From: F22 sp963668535
GTDB taxonomy: Bacteria; Bacteroidota; Bacteroidia; Bacteroidales; Bacteroidaceae
Direction: 5' to 3'
DNA length: 64,000 nt
Assembly: GCA_963668535.1 (NCBI GenBank)
Contig: OY764867.1
Location: forward strand, 496,001 to 560,000
Part shown: positions 25,222-34,206 of the stretch, in pieces
Layout: every line of letters begins with the position of its first letter
Numbering within the stretch: the first letter of the stretch is position 1
Position numbers and translations under genes: made by a program
The notes under the pieces: generated by a model
What the model was told of the DNA's origin: nothing
Databases searched by the model: none
Seen by the model: the letters and a program-made list of their open reading frames with translations, nothing else

Positions 25222-26343
25222 TTACTTCAATAATCGATTTACTGACGAATTAGCAACATTTTTATCAACTGGAACATATTCTTTTGCTTCATTAGGATTA
25301 TCCAAAACTCTAAATGCATTGACACGCATAGCTTCAAATTCATCCTCGCCAGGTAGCACATGTACTGGTGCTATCCATTGTACTTGCAACTTGATATTCT
25401 CAGTGATTGTACTATTATTAGCAATTCCACCAGTCAATAAAATAGCATCTACTTTACCCATCAACGCAACAGCACACATGCCGATATACTTGGCTATAGA
25501 ATATTCCATAGCTGCAATCACTGTTGCTGCATGGTGATCTCCATCACGAACTTTTCGTAAAATATCGGGCACATTTGTTGTACCGAAATGAGCCATCAAC
25601 CCACCTTGTCCAACGATTAATCTCTTGGCTTGAGTATAAGTCAGTTGTTTTTTAAAAATATAGTCAATTAATTGTCCCGCTGGTAGAGTGCCAGAACGTT
25701 CTGGAGAAAATGGTCCTTCACCATCAAGTGCATTATTGACGTCAATAACACGACCTTTCTCATGAGCACCTACAGATACTCCACCTCCCATATGACAAAC
25801 AATGATATTGAGTTCATCATATAACAAACCAATTGAACGACAATACTGACGTGCAACAGCTTTTTGATTTAGCGCATGAAATATAGATAAACGGGGCATA
25901 TCTGGATGGCCAGAGATATGCGCTTTCTCAGTCATTTCATCAACGACTACAGGGTCAGCAATAAGCGGAATACAATCTGTATAACGATATGCTATCCTAG
26001 CCGCCAAAATAGCGCCTAAATTTGATGCATGCTGACGAGTTGCATTTTCCAAATCATAAATCATTGGATGATCTACTTTATACACCCCACCTGGTAATGG
26101 ATGTGTCAACCCCCCACGACCGATAACGGCCGAAAGCGGTTTTTGGAAATCCATTTCTAACAAGGCATTAGAAATTAACTCCAATCTATATGGAATTTGA
26201 TCTTTAATAGTAGGATATTCCGCCAATTCTTCATGCGTATGACGTATCACCTTCTGATGGATAAGAATATCTTCACCATACACTGCCAACTTGGTTGAAG
26301 TTGACCCTGGGTTGATAGCCAATACGTACCTAATTTTGCCCAT
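25222..26343 (-). CDS. buk: Butyrate kinase
   Basis: This acetate/butyrate kinase-family enzyme converts butyryl phosphate and ADP to butyrate and ATP. It has 373 residues. The N-terminal phosphate-binding motif is INPGSTSTKLAVY, followed by GRGGLTHPLPGGVY, the nucleotide site CHMGGGVSVGAHEKGR, and the C-terminal LTGGIANN. It lies downstream of ptb with a 141-bp gap and ends at a strong terminator. Branched-chain acyl phosphates are alternative substrates for this pair. Confidence 0.95.
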   Translation of the reverse strand: MGKIRYVLAINPGSTSTKLAVYGEDILIHQKVIRHTHEELAEYPTIKDQIPYRLELISNALLEMDFQKPLSAVIGRGGLTHPLPGGVYKVDHPMIYDLENATRQHASNLGAILAARIAYRYTDCIPLIADPVVVDEMTEKAHISGHPDMPRLSIFHALNQKAVARQYCRSIGLLYDELNIIVCHMGGGVSVGAHEKGRVIDVNNALDGEGPFSPERSGTLPAGQLIDYIFKKQLTYTQAKRLIVGQGGLMAHFGTTNVPDILRKVRDGDHHAATVIAAMEYSIAKYIGMCAVALMGKVDAILLTGGIANNSTITENIKLQVQWIAPVHVLPGEDEFEAMRVNAFRVLDNPNEAKEYVPVDKNVANSSVNRLLK

Positions 26344-26484
26344 AATTTTCTATTTTATTAAAAATACATACCTCCTAATCCACAAAGAGGTATGTGTACT
26401 TATATTATAATATCTGCAGTATCACTTTAATTCTTTTGTCCAATAAAATCTTAGGAACTCATTTTTTTCATAAAAACACTTTCT

Positions 26485-27390
26485 CTAGGAACACAATGCC
26501 GCAAAAACAATACTGTTGAACTTAGATTCTGAAGAGTCTGCCCGTGAAGGCAATACGACTGGACATATTGTCCCTTGTAACATACCAGCCATCTGTGCTT
26601 TAGTAAATAAAGACACCGTTTTGTAAAAAGTATTTCCACTTTCTATGTTGGGAAAAATCAGCACATCGGCACGTCCTTCAATACATGATGCTACCCCTTT
26701 AAGGGATGCACTTTTTACTTCACAAGCACTCTTTACATCCATAGGTCCATCAATAAGCACATCACCAAATTCACCAGCTTCCGCCAATTCCACAATATTT
26801 ACATAATCAAGAGAAATGGGGAATTTAGCACTAACCTTTTCCGTAAAATGCGTCAAAGCAATACGAGGCTGTTCAATACCAAATTGATGACAGACGTTAA
26901 TGGCATATGTAATAATCTCAATCCTTTGATGTACGGTTGGACGTGGTATAACAGCTGCATCAGAAAAAAACAGCAATTTATCATACCCTGGTATTTCGAC
27001 TGCTGAAATATGAGTCATCACATTTCCTGCAGGTAATATACCTTGTTGTTTATCTAAAACAGCTCGCAACAAATCATCCGTGTTAATCAATCCTTTCATT
27101 AAGATATCAGCTTCACCATTTCTACACATCAAAACGGCGTGTCTTGCAGCTTCCTCAACATCTTGAAAATGAATAATTTCTACATTTTCTGGATAATTAT
27201 TTGCACAAACTGTTTGAGACAACTGTTCTTCATCTCCAACCATAATACACTGAACAACCCCTTGTTCTAAAGCCATGTGTAAGGCTTCTTGAGTATGGTT
27301 ATCAACAGGATTGACAACCACCATCCGCTTACACTTGCTTTGACGATGCAGGTATTGTATCAGTTGTTTAAAAGACTTCAATTGTTCCAT
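26485..27390 (-). CDS. ptb: Phosphate butyryltransferase
   Basis: The enzyme converts butyryl-CoA and phosphate to butyryl phosphate, feeding Buk. It belongs to the phosphate acetyl/butyryltransferase family. I chose the ATG at 27390 (MEQLKSFKQLI, 301 residues), which matches the usual family N terminus; an ATG at 27411 adds seven residues. Conserved pieces are ADILMKGLINTDDLLRAV, SDAAVIPRPT and LIFPNIESGNTFYKT. The pair gives ATP from acyl-CoA, made by fermentation or by amino acid breakdown. It is divergent from ldcA. Confidence 0.93.
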   Translation of the reverse strand: MEQLKSFKQLIQYLHRQSKCKRMVVVNPVDNHTQEALHMALEQGVVQCIMVGDEEQLSQTVCANNYPENVEIIHFQDVEEAARHAVLMCRNGEADILMKGLINTDDLLRAVLDKQQGILPAGNVMTHISAVEIPGYDKLLFFSDAAVIPRPTVHQRIEIITYAINVCHQFGIEQPRIALTHFTEKVSAKFPISLDYVNIVELAEAGEFGDVLIDGPMDVKSACEVKSASLKGVASCIEGRADVLIFPNIESGNTFYKTVSLFTKAQMAGMLQGTICPVVLPSRADSSESKFNSIVFAALCS

Positions 27391-27450
27391 AGTGATAGGT
27401 TTATGGAACAAATATCTAAAAAATCTATTGATTTTCCATTATATTTTGGC

Positions 27451-27458
27451 TACTTTTG
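27451..27458 (+). promoter_or_regulatory. -7 box of the ldcA unit
   Basis: TACTTTTG, 21 bp before the ldcA ATG, gives a leader of about 15 nt. A partial -33 TTG is at 27428-27430. Confidence 0.55.
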
Positions 27459-27479
27459 TACAATAGACAACGTTAAATA

Positions 27480-28397
27480 ATGAATAGCCTACAATTTCCC
27501 CCGTTTTTAGTTCCAGGCGATACAATTATCATTTTATCGCCAGCCAGTCATATAGACCCTAGCTTTGTGAATAAAGCCACTAAAATATTAGAATATTGGG
27601 GTCTACATGTCATTCAATCCCCTCACACATTAACTCAATATGCAGGGTATTCGGCCACGCATAAAGAGCGTCTACAAGATCTACAAGAGGCATTTGATCA
27701 TCCAACAGCAAAAGCAATTTTATGCAGTCGTGGAGGATATGGTACAATGCACTTAATCGACAAATTAAATATAAAAAATTTTAGCAAGCACCCTAAATGG
27801 CTCATTGGGTTTAGTGATATAACGTGTATTCACAGTTTACTCCAACATTATGGGTTTGCATCTATCCATGCACTAATGGCAAGACACTTGGCTGTAGAAG
27901 GGCTAGGTGATACATGTAGCAATCTTCTGAAGGATCTTTTATTTGGAGAATTACCAGCATACTCTGTTCCTGCACATCCACTCAACAAAGTAGGGCGTGC
28001 TACTGGCGTGTTACGTGGCGGCAACATGTGTATGTTACAGTCATTAAGAGGCACCCCATATGACTTCCCTGCAAATAATACCATCCTATTTATCGAAGAT
28101 GTGAGCGAAGCACCACATGCTGTAGAGCGTATGTTACTCAATATGAAATTGGCTGGTATATTAGACAAATTATCAGGATTAATCATAGGTCAATTCACAG
28201 ACTATGTTGAACACACACGTCTTGGCGCCCCATTATACGAAGCGTTAGCTACCATATTAAGTGATTTTTCCTATCCTATTTGCTTTAATTTTCCAATTGG
28301 ACATGTTCAAGACAATCGTCCAATGATAAATGGAGCATTATGTAACCTACAAATCAATAAAAAAAGCGTATCTTTGTCATTCGACAATCAAGAATAA
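27480..28397 (+). CDS. ldcA: L,D-carboxypeptidase, peptidase family S66
   Basis: S66 enzymes remove the terminal D-Ala from the muropeptide tetrapeptide during peptidoglycan recycling. This one has 305 residues. The nucleophile serine is in LIGFSDITCIH (about residue 107), the substrate loop is CSRGGYGTMHLID, and the catalytic Glu and His are expected in LFIEDVSEAPH and FPIGHVQDN. There is no signal peptide, so it acts in the cytoplasm. The MccF-like immunity branch of the family is an alternative. The next gene begins 9 bp later. Confidence 0.88.
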   Translation: MNSLQFPPFLVPGDTIIILSPASHIDPSFVNKATKILEYWGLHVIQSPHTLTQYAGYSATHKERLQDLQEAFDHPTAKAILCSRGGYGTMHLIDKLNIKNFSKHPKWLIGFSDITCIHSLLQHYGFASIHALMARHLAVEGLGDTCSNLLKDLLFGELPAYSVPAHPLNKVGRATGVLRGGNMCMLQSLRGTPYDFPANNTILFIEDVSEAPHAVERMLLNMKLAGILDKLSGLIIGQFTDYVEHTRLGAPLYEALATILSDFSYPICFNFPIGHVQDNRPMINGALCNLQINKKSVSLSFDNQE

Positions 28398-28406
28398 ATA
28401 AATCAT

Positions 28407-29423
28407 ATGGATATTATTCAACAAAAGCTTAGCAAAGCTAGCATAGTATGCTTGACTATAGCTCTATTATGTAGCTGTGGTACTGGTAAGAAACAAAAAA
28501 AACTAGCAGTAAGTACGACAGACCATGCCACTGTAGTTGTACCAACTTTTTCAGCAGATAGTGCCTATCATTTTATAGAACAACAAGTTCAATTTGGCCC
28601 ACGTGTACCAAATAGCCAAGCACACAAAAAGTGTGCTCAATATTTAGGCAACACATTGTCTCGTCTCGGCGCAGAAGTAACCTATCAACGCACACAACTT
28701 GTTGCTTATGATGGCACTTTATTGGACGCTGTAAACATTATTGGTAGCTACAAACCAGAATGCAAAAAACGTGTTGCATTGTTTTCACATTGGGATAGCA
28801 GACCATACGCAGATCATGATCCAGATAAAAGCAAACACCGCACTCCTATTTTAGGAGCCAATGACGGTGCTAGCGGCGTAGGTGCCCTTTTGGAAATGGC
28901 CCGTCATTTTCAACAACAATCACCGACCATCGGTGTTGACATCATCTTTTTAGATGCAGAAGATTATGGAGCACCAGCTGATTACAAAAAAGAGCGCAAA
29001 GATACTTACTGGTGTCTAGGATCTCAATATTGGGCACGTATTCCACATAAAGATCGCTATAATGCTCGTTTTGGTATCTTACTAGACATGGTTGGTGGAC
29101 CTAATGCAACTTTTTATAAAGAATATTTCTCATTGCAATATGCAAAAAAATACACCGAAAAGATATGGGCTGCTGGTAAGTCTCTAGGATATAGTAAATT
29201 TTTCATTTCTGAAGAAGGCGGAGCTGTCACAGATGACCACGTCTTTATTAATCAAATAGCAGAAATACCAACTGTAGATATTATCCCTTATCAACCCAAC
29301 TGTAAACACTCTGGATTTGGGGCTCATTGGCATACTATAAAAGATGATATGTCCTGGATAGATAAAACAACTCTACAAGCTGTGGGACAGACTGTGATGC
29401 ACGTAGTATATCACGAAAAGTAA
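28407..29423 (+). CDS. M28-family zinc peptidase lipoprotein (glutaminyl cyclase-like)
   Basis: This 338-residue protein has a lipoprotein signal ending LLCSC with Cys24. The M28 aminopeptidase/glutaminyl-peptide cyclotransferase fold shows metal ligands in FSHWDSRP, GANDGASGVGA (Asp), FLDAEDYG (Glu), TDDHVF (His-side region) and the C-terminal GAHWHTIKDD. The WDSRP and EDYG forms resemble glutaminyl cyclase-like members more than classical aminopeptidases. It is probably anchored in the periplasm or outer membrane. Peptidase and pyroglutamate-forming activity cannot be separated by eye. Confidence 0.85.
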   Translation: MDIIQQKLSKASIVCLTIALLCSCGTGKKQKKLAVSTTDHATVVVPTFSADSAYHFIEQQVQFGPRVPNSQAHKKCAQYLGNTLSRLGAEVTYQRTQLVAYDGTLLDAVNIIGSYKPECKKRVALFSHWDSRPYADHDPDKSKHRTPILGANDGASGVGALLEMARHFQQQSPTIGVDIIFLDAEDYGAPADYKKERKDTYWCLGSQYWARIPHKDRYNARFGILLDMVGGPNATFYKEYFSLQYAKKYTEKIWAAGKSLGYSKFFISEEGGAVTDDHVFINQIAEIPTVDIIPYQPNCKHSGFGAHWHTIKDDMSWIDKTTLQAVGQTVMHVVYHEK

Positions 29424-29444
29424 CTAATCAAACTCCACTTTATT

Positions 29445-29870
29445 ATGACAATAAACGAAATACAAGATGAAGTCATTGAAGAATTTAATGACTTCGATGA
29501 TTGGATGGATAAATACCAACTTCTTATTGATTTGGGTAACGATCAAACACCTATAGCAGAAGAATATAAACAAGATCAATATCTCATAGAAGGATGTCAA
29601 AGCCGTGTGTGGCTACATGCAGAAGCTAAAAACGGTAAAATTTATTTTGAAGCAGAAAGTGATGCTGTAATTGTTAAAGGTATTATAGCCTTATTAATTA
29701 AAGTCGTATCAGGCCACACACCTGATGAAATTCTAGAAAGTGATTTATATTTTATAGATGTCATCGGACTAAAACAACATTTATCACCAACTCGAAGCAA
29801 TGGCCTTTTGTCTATGGTCAAACAAATACGTTTGTATGCCATGGCTATTAAAGCTCGTGAAGCTCAGTAA
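29445..29870 (+). CDS. sufE: SufE family Fe-S assembly protein
   Basis: SufE accepts sulfane sulfur from the cysteine desulfurase SufS and passes it to the SufBCD scaffold. It has 141 residues. The active cysteine is Cys51 in YLIEGCQSRVWL, the same position as in E. coli SufE. The rest matches the compact alpha/beta fold (GIIALLIKVVSGHTPDEIL). No suf genes are adjacent. It is co-directional with the M28 gene 21 bp upstream and converges on the CPBP gene with 2 bp between stops. Confidence 0.95.
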   Translation: MTINEIQDEVIEEFNDFDDWMDKYQLLIDLGNDQTPIAEEYKQDQYLIEGCQSRVWLHAEAKNGKIYFEAESDAVIVKGIIALLIKVVSGHTPDEILESDLYFIDVIGLKQHLSPTRSNGLLSMVKQIRLYAMAIKAREAQ

Positions 29871-29872
29871 AA

Positions 29873-30721
29873 TTACTTCTTTGCTTTGAGAATTGTATAT
29901 AAACCTCCTACTCCAATCAAAGCTGCAAATACCAACAAAATTGGATAGGACCACATACCAGAGTCATTGCTTACTAAAGTACGCAGTGACTCTGTTTTAT
30001 CTGTACTATATAGCGTAACTCCTACAGCTAAACTATTGTTTATTACGTGCAACATAATAGGCAAACACAAACTGCGTGTTTTATAATAACTAAAAGCAAG
30101 TAAAATCCCCAATAAACCAGCCCCTATAATCTGAGGGGGATTAATATGTACAAGACCAAATATAAGGGCTGATACAAGTATACTGACAGATGGGGTCGCA
30201 TACCCCAACAGACGCTCCGTCACCCCAGCACGAAAAACAAATTCTTCTGCAACAGGTCCTAAAAGAGATATGGTCAATATTCCCCATGGGCTCTGCATCA
30301 AACCAGACATCAATGAGTTATTCCAATCTGGGAGCTGCAACCAAGACAACAAGAAATCAACCCATACAACCATTCCGAGCAACAGTGCAACATAGGCAAC
30401 AAATTCTTTAAAACTTGGCATAATCCATTGTTGTCGAGATGTTCCGATATGCATCAGCGACAACAATCCAATGGTCAATAATGAAGACAATACGAGAGAA
30501 AACAAAGAGATAGATATAGTATCATGAGCAATCCATTGAGACACTTTAACTTGTTGTTCTACATTTTTCATCAAATGTATCAATATATCACCTAGCATCA
30601 CAAGCACTTGCGTAAGCACTTGTACTCCCCAAAATATAAATACTGGTATCAGTACCTTAACTATAAGCCCCCATCTGTTGCGTACAGTTGTAGTGCGAGT
30701 ATATTGATGTACATCGTTCAT
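29873..30721 (-). CDS. CPBP family intramembrane glutamic endopeptidase
   Basis: This 282-residue integral membrane protein has about eight hydrophobic segments and belongs to the Abi/CAAX-protease-like family (PF02517). The active-site motifs are PVAEEFVFRAGV (EExxxR), LIFGLVHINPP (FxxxH) and MLHVINNS (HxxxN). Targets in bacteria are mostly unknown. It is followed 28 bp upstream in coordinates by ribF on the same strand, so ribF is the upstream gene in transcription. No function beyond membrane proteolysis can be inferred. Confidence 0.9.
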   Translation of the reverse strand: MNDVHQYTRTTTVRNRWGLIVKVLIPVFIFWGVQVLTQVLVMLGDILIHLMKNVEQQVKVSQWIAHDTISISLFSLVLSSLLTIGLLSLMHIGTSRQQWIMPSFKEFVAYVALLLGMVVWVDFLLSWLQLPDWNNSLMSGLMQSPWGILTISLLGPVAEEFVFRAGVTERLLGYATPSVSILVSALIFGLVHINPPQIIGAGLLGILLAFSYYKTRSLCLPIMLHVINNSLAVGVTLYSTDKTESLRTLVSNDSGMWSYPILLVFAALIGVGGLYTILKAKK

Positions 30722-30748
30722 TGTTGTATCTATTTAAATAAATGACCA

Positions 30749-31705
30749 CTAAGGTCTAAAAGATTGCTTATTCAATAATCGGCGTGAATCAAGCTCATCT
30801 TGTTGCAACTGTGCACGCAAAGCCAATAAACTAGCGAACTGCTTTTCAGCACGAAGACGCTCTACAAAATAGACTTGTATACTTTGGTCATAGAGATTAC
30901 CTGCATAATCGAGAATATGCACCTCTATACTGACATCATCCCCATTGTGGAATGTCGGTCTAGCACCAATATTGAGCATCCCTTTATGTGTTTCACCAGA
31001 TGATAAGACACACCATACAGCATAGACACCTCGTGGGGGGATCAATTTTTCTGAACTACTTGGTCTAATATTTGCGGTAGGAAACCCTAACTTTCGGCCT
31101 TGTTGAAATCCTCCAACCACAATACCTGTAATGCAATATGGTTTAGTAAGATACCTAGTAACCGAATCTAGATCTCCTGCTTGTAATAGTGTGCGTATTA
31201 ACGAACTACTGATCTCTCGTTCATCATGATGCAATACACTACTTAAACGATAGGCTTGAACGATCTCTACACCACATTGTTCACCATACTCTACATAATC
31301 TTCAAAAGATTCAGTACGATTATGCCCAAAACGATGATCATATCCAATCAGCAAAGCGATTGCACCAAAGCGTTTAGCCAAAATATCTTGAATAAATTCT
31401 TTTGCTGAATAATGTGCAATTTGTTTATTGAATGGCAGCAAGAATAAATAGTTACACCCTAACTCTTCCAACAAAGCAATTTTCTCGGCTTCTGTAGTCA
31501 ATAATGGCATTGGTTGATGAGGGTGAAAAAAAGTACGAGGATGGGTCGCAAAACTAACCACTCCCCAGGGCACACCACGCTTGAAAGCAACCTGTTTAGT
31601 TTGCTCCAATAAAAAACGATGTCCCACATGCACACCATCAAAAAAGCCAATCGTAACGACACAAGGAGTAGATTCCTGTGGATTAAGAGTACGGTATATC
31701 TTCAT
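30749..31705 (-). CDS. ribF: Bifunctional riboflavin kinase / FAD synthetase
   Basis: RibF phosphorylates riboflavin to FMN and adenylates FMN to FAD. It has 318 residues. The N-terminal nucleotidyltransferase half has VVTIGFFDGVHVGHRFLL and a conserved GYDHRFGHNR. The C-terminal kinase half (from about 185) has GRKLGFPTANI and PPRGVYAVW. It lies between a HAD hydrolase gene (15 bp) and the CPBP gene (27 bp), all on the minus strand and probably co-transcribed. Confidence 0.95.
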   Translation of the reverse strand: MKIYRTLNPQESTPCVVTIGFFDGVHVGHRFLLEQTKQVAFKRGVPWGVVSFATHPRTFFHPHQPMPLLTTEAEKIALLEELGCNYLFLLPFNKQIAHYSAKEFIQDILAKRFGAIALLIGYDHRFGHNRTESFEDYVEYGEQCGVEIVQAYRLSSVLHHDEREISSSLIRTLLQAGDLDSVTRYLTKPYCITGIVVGGFQQGRKLGFPTANIRPSSSEKLIPPRGVYAVWCVLSSGETHKGMLNIGARPTFHNGDDVSIEVHILDYAGNLYDQSIQVYFVERLRAEKQFASLLALRAQLQQDELDSRRLLNKQSFRP

Positions 31706-31720
31706 TCAATACAAAATATA

Positions 31721-32344
31721 TTAGTCAAACAGTAAACGCCAGTCTTCACCTGGCACATACAAGTGGGTATGCATACCCATTTGGGAAGCTGCCTCTATAT
31801 TCTTTACCGAATCATCAATAAGCAAAGTCTCTTCTGGCTGTATACCAGCTTCATGCAATACATATTGAAATGCAGCAGAATCTGGTTTAGCCATATGCAT
31901 CTCATACGACAAGAAAATTTTCTCGAAATAATCTTCTACCTTATAATTTTGATAATTGAAAGCATGATCACAAGACCAATCCCAGTGAATTTTATTTGTA
32001 TTGCTCAAACAAAAAACACGATAATCATCTTTTAGGGCCAATATTTTCTGCAATTTATATTCGGGTATTTCTCCAAGAATGGACAACCAAGCCTCATCAA
32101 TATCTTCATTAGTAACTCCCTCTATAAGATATGTTTTGATAACTTGGTGAAAATCATCTGTAGACAAATCTCCCAATTCAAATTGATTGAACGGTCCCAA
32201 TTGATGCGTGTTACTAATAAGATACTCAACTCCTTTGAAACCGAGTTGTTCGAATCGAGCAATACATTCATTACGATGTAGATCTATCAACACGCCTCCG
32301 AAATCAAAAATTATATTTTTAATACCTTGGTCCTTTACTGTCAT
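31721..32344 (-). CDS. HAD-IA family hydrolase
   Basis: This 207-residue protein is a haloacid dehalogenase-like phosphatase. Motif I is IIFDFGGVLIDLH with the nucleophile Asp, motif II is FCLSNTN, motif III is KPD in HMAKPDSAAF, and motif IV is LLIDDSVKNIEAA. The DFGGV form groups it with YihX-like sugar phosphatases. The cap is helical and inserted after motif I. The substrate is unknown. It leads a minus-strand unit with ribF and the CPBP gene and has its own -7 box. Confidence 0.88.
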   Translation of the reverse strand: MTVKDQGIKNIIFDFGGVLIDLHRNECIARFEQLGFKGVEYLISNTHQLGPFNQFELGDLSTDDFHQVIKTYLIEGVTNEDIDEAWLSILGEIPEYKLQKILALKDDYRVFCLSNTNKIHWDWSCDHAFNYQNYKVEDYFEKIFLSYEMHMAKPDSAAFQYVLHEAGIQPEETLLIDDSVKNIEAASQMGMHTHLYVPGEDWRLLFD

Positions 32345-32387
32345 GATTAATTTTTATCAAGTAAGTCTTTGAATAACATTTTGTATG

Positions 32388-32395
32388 CAAAGATA
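32388..32395 (-). promoter_or_regulatory. -7 box of the HAD-ribF-CPBP unit
   Basis: On the minus strand this reads TATCTTTG, a consensus -7, giving a leader of about 37 nt before the HAD gene. No clear -33 TTTG is seen. Confidence 0.5.
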
Positions 32396-32491
32396 ATCAT
32401 AATCTGTACTACACCATATAATTACTTGCTTTTTTCCGAATTTCTCGCTATCTTGCTCGCATAATGTTTATCTCATATAAAAGAGAAGATT

Positions 32492-34165
32492 ATGGCACAA
32501 ACAGTCATTATTTATTGTAAAAATACTGGGCAAAGTAAAGAGATACCTATGGGAAGCACGCTTAGACAAGTGTATAATGCTTTCCAATTATCATTACCTT
32601 ATCAAGTCCTTAACGCTCGCGTCAACAACCGCACAGAAAGTTTACGATATCAGGTCTATAAAAATAAAGATGTTGAATTTCTAGATATATCTCACCCTTC
32701 AGGATATCGTGCATATGTGCGATCATTAAGCTTTGTGCTGTGCAAAGCAGTAGAAGATTTATATCCCAATGGACGTATATTTCTTGAACATCCTATATCA
32801 CAAGGATATTTCGTGAACATACGTTTGAGTGAAGGATTGCATATGCAGGATATCATGAAGATCAAATCGCGCATGCGTGAAATAGTAGAACAAGATATTC
32901 CTTTCGAGCGTCTTCAGCTCCATACCGAAGAAGCTATTGAGATGTTTCGACAATTGGGACGCAAGGATAAAGCCAATCTTTTATCAACTTCTGGACAGTT
33001 ATATACCTATATACATCGTTTAGGAGAAAGCGTCGATTTTTATTATGGCTCATTAGTGCCTAGTACAGGATATATAGACAACTTCGACCTAGTTAAATAT
33101 TATGACGGAGCTTTGCTCAGAGTGCCTTGTCGAAAAGATCCCGACAAGTTGGCTGACGTCATTAAACAGAAAAAGATGTATGATGTATTTACCGAGGAAC
33201 TTCAATGGAACCACATCATGCACCTATACAATGTAAGCGATATTAATCATGCCATCAAAAGAGGATGGGCATCCCAATTAATTCAGGTTGCAGAAGCATT
33301 GCAAGAAAAGAAAATTGCACAAATCGCCGATACAATAGCCCAACGAAATATTGAATCAGAAGGAGTACGAGTCGTGTTGATTGCTGGCCCTTCTTCATCC
33401 GGAAAGACAACCTTTAGCAAGCGCTTAGGCGTACAACTAATGTGCAATGCACTTAGACCGGTATCCATCGAAATGGATAATTACTTCGTGGAACGTGAAA
33501 AGACTCCACGAGATGAGGATGGAGAATATAACTACGAATCAGTTTACGCTATAGATATCAAGCTTTTTAATAGTCACCTTCGTTCTCTTTTGGCTGGTGA
33601 AGAGGTTTCTTTACCTACATACAACTTTAAAACAGGGCATAAGGAGTATAAAGGAAATACTTTAAAACTGTCTCATGATAACCTCTTAATTATAGAAGGT
33701 ATTCATGCGCTTAATCCTGAAATCACTCCCCTTATTCCTGATAATGAAAAGTTCAAGATCTATGTTTCTGCTTTAACAACAATATCTCTAGATGATCACA
33801 ACTGGATACCAACAACAGATAACCGTCTGCTACGTCGCATTATCCGTGATCATAAATATCGCGGATATTCTGCTCAGGAAACCATAGCCCGTTGGGATAG
33901 TGTGAGAGATGGTGAAGATAAATGGATATTTCCTCACCAAGAGAATGCTGATGTTATGTTTAATTCAGCCCTTGTCTTCGAATTATCTGTTATTCGTCGT
34001 CACGTAGAGCCCATACTTTTAGAAGTACCTAAAAATTGTGATGAATATGCAGAGGCGTACAGATTACTACGTTTTATGAGTTACTTTGTATCTATCATGG
34101 ATAATGAATTGCCACCGACTTCTCTACTAAGAGAATTTTTAGGTGGGAGTAGCTTTAACTATTAA
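32492..34165 (+). CDS. Nucleoside kinase with N-terminal TGS/threonyl-tRNA-synthetase-like region
   Basis: This 557-residue protein is a fusion common in Bacteroidetes and Clostridia. The N-terminal about 60 residues look like a TGS/ubiquitin-like fold (KEIPMGSTLRQVYNAF). Residues 60-230 resemble the second-additional domain of threonyl-tRNA synthetase. The C-terminal half is a uridine kinase/phosphoribulokinase P-loop kinase with GPSSSGKTTFSKRL (about 297-310) and IIEGIHALNP. It likely phosphorylates a nucleoside. The role of the synthetase-like half is unknown. It is divergent from the HAD unit. Confidence 0.88.
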   Translation: MAQTVIIYCKNTGQSKEIPMGSTLRQVYNAFQLSLPYQVLNARVNNRTESLRYQVYKNKDVEFLDISHPSGYRAYVRSLSFVLCKAVEDLYPNGRIFLEHPISQGYFVNIRLSEGLHMQDIMKIKSRMREIVEQDIPFERLQLHTEEAIEMFRQLGRKDKANLLSTSGQLYTYIHRLGESVDFYYGSLVPSTGYIDNFDLVKYYDGALLRVPCRKDPDKLADVIKQKKMYDVFTEELQWNHIMHLYNVSDINHAIKRGWASQLIQVAEALQEKKIAQIADTIAQRNIESEGVRVVLIAGPSSSGKTTFSKRLGVQLMCNALRPVSIEMDNYFVEREKTPRDEDGEYNYESVYAIDIKLFNSHLRSLLAGEEVSLPTYNFKTGHKEYKGNTLKLSHDNLLIIEGIHALNPEITPLIPDNEKFKIYVSALTTISLDDHNWIPTTDNRLLRRIIRDHKYRGYSAQETIARWDSVRDGEDKWIFPHQENADVMFNSALVFELSVIRRHVEPILLEVPKNCDEYAEAYRLLRFMSYFVSIMDNELPPTSLLREFLGGSSFNY

Positions 34166-34206
34166 CCCAACATTTTCTACTTAAACCATCAGATTTACCT
34201 AAGGCA

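Noticed and set aside
24261..25222. Integration site or genomic island at the tRNA-Ser genes
   Set aside because: There is no integrase, no duplicated tRNA 3' end beyond the second whole tRNA, and the genes on both sides are typical chromosomal ones. The small HTH protein has no recombinase motif.
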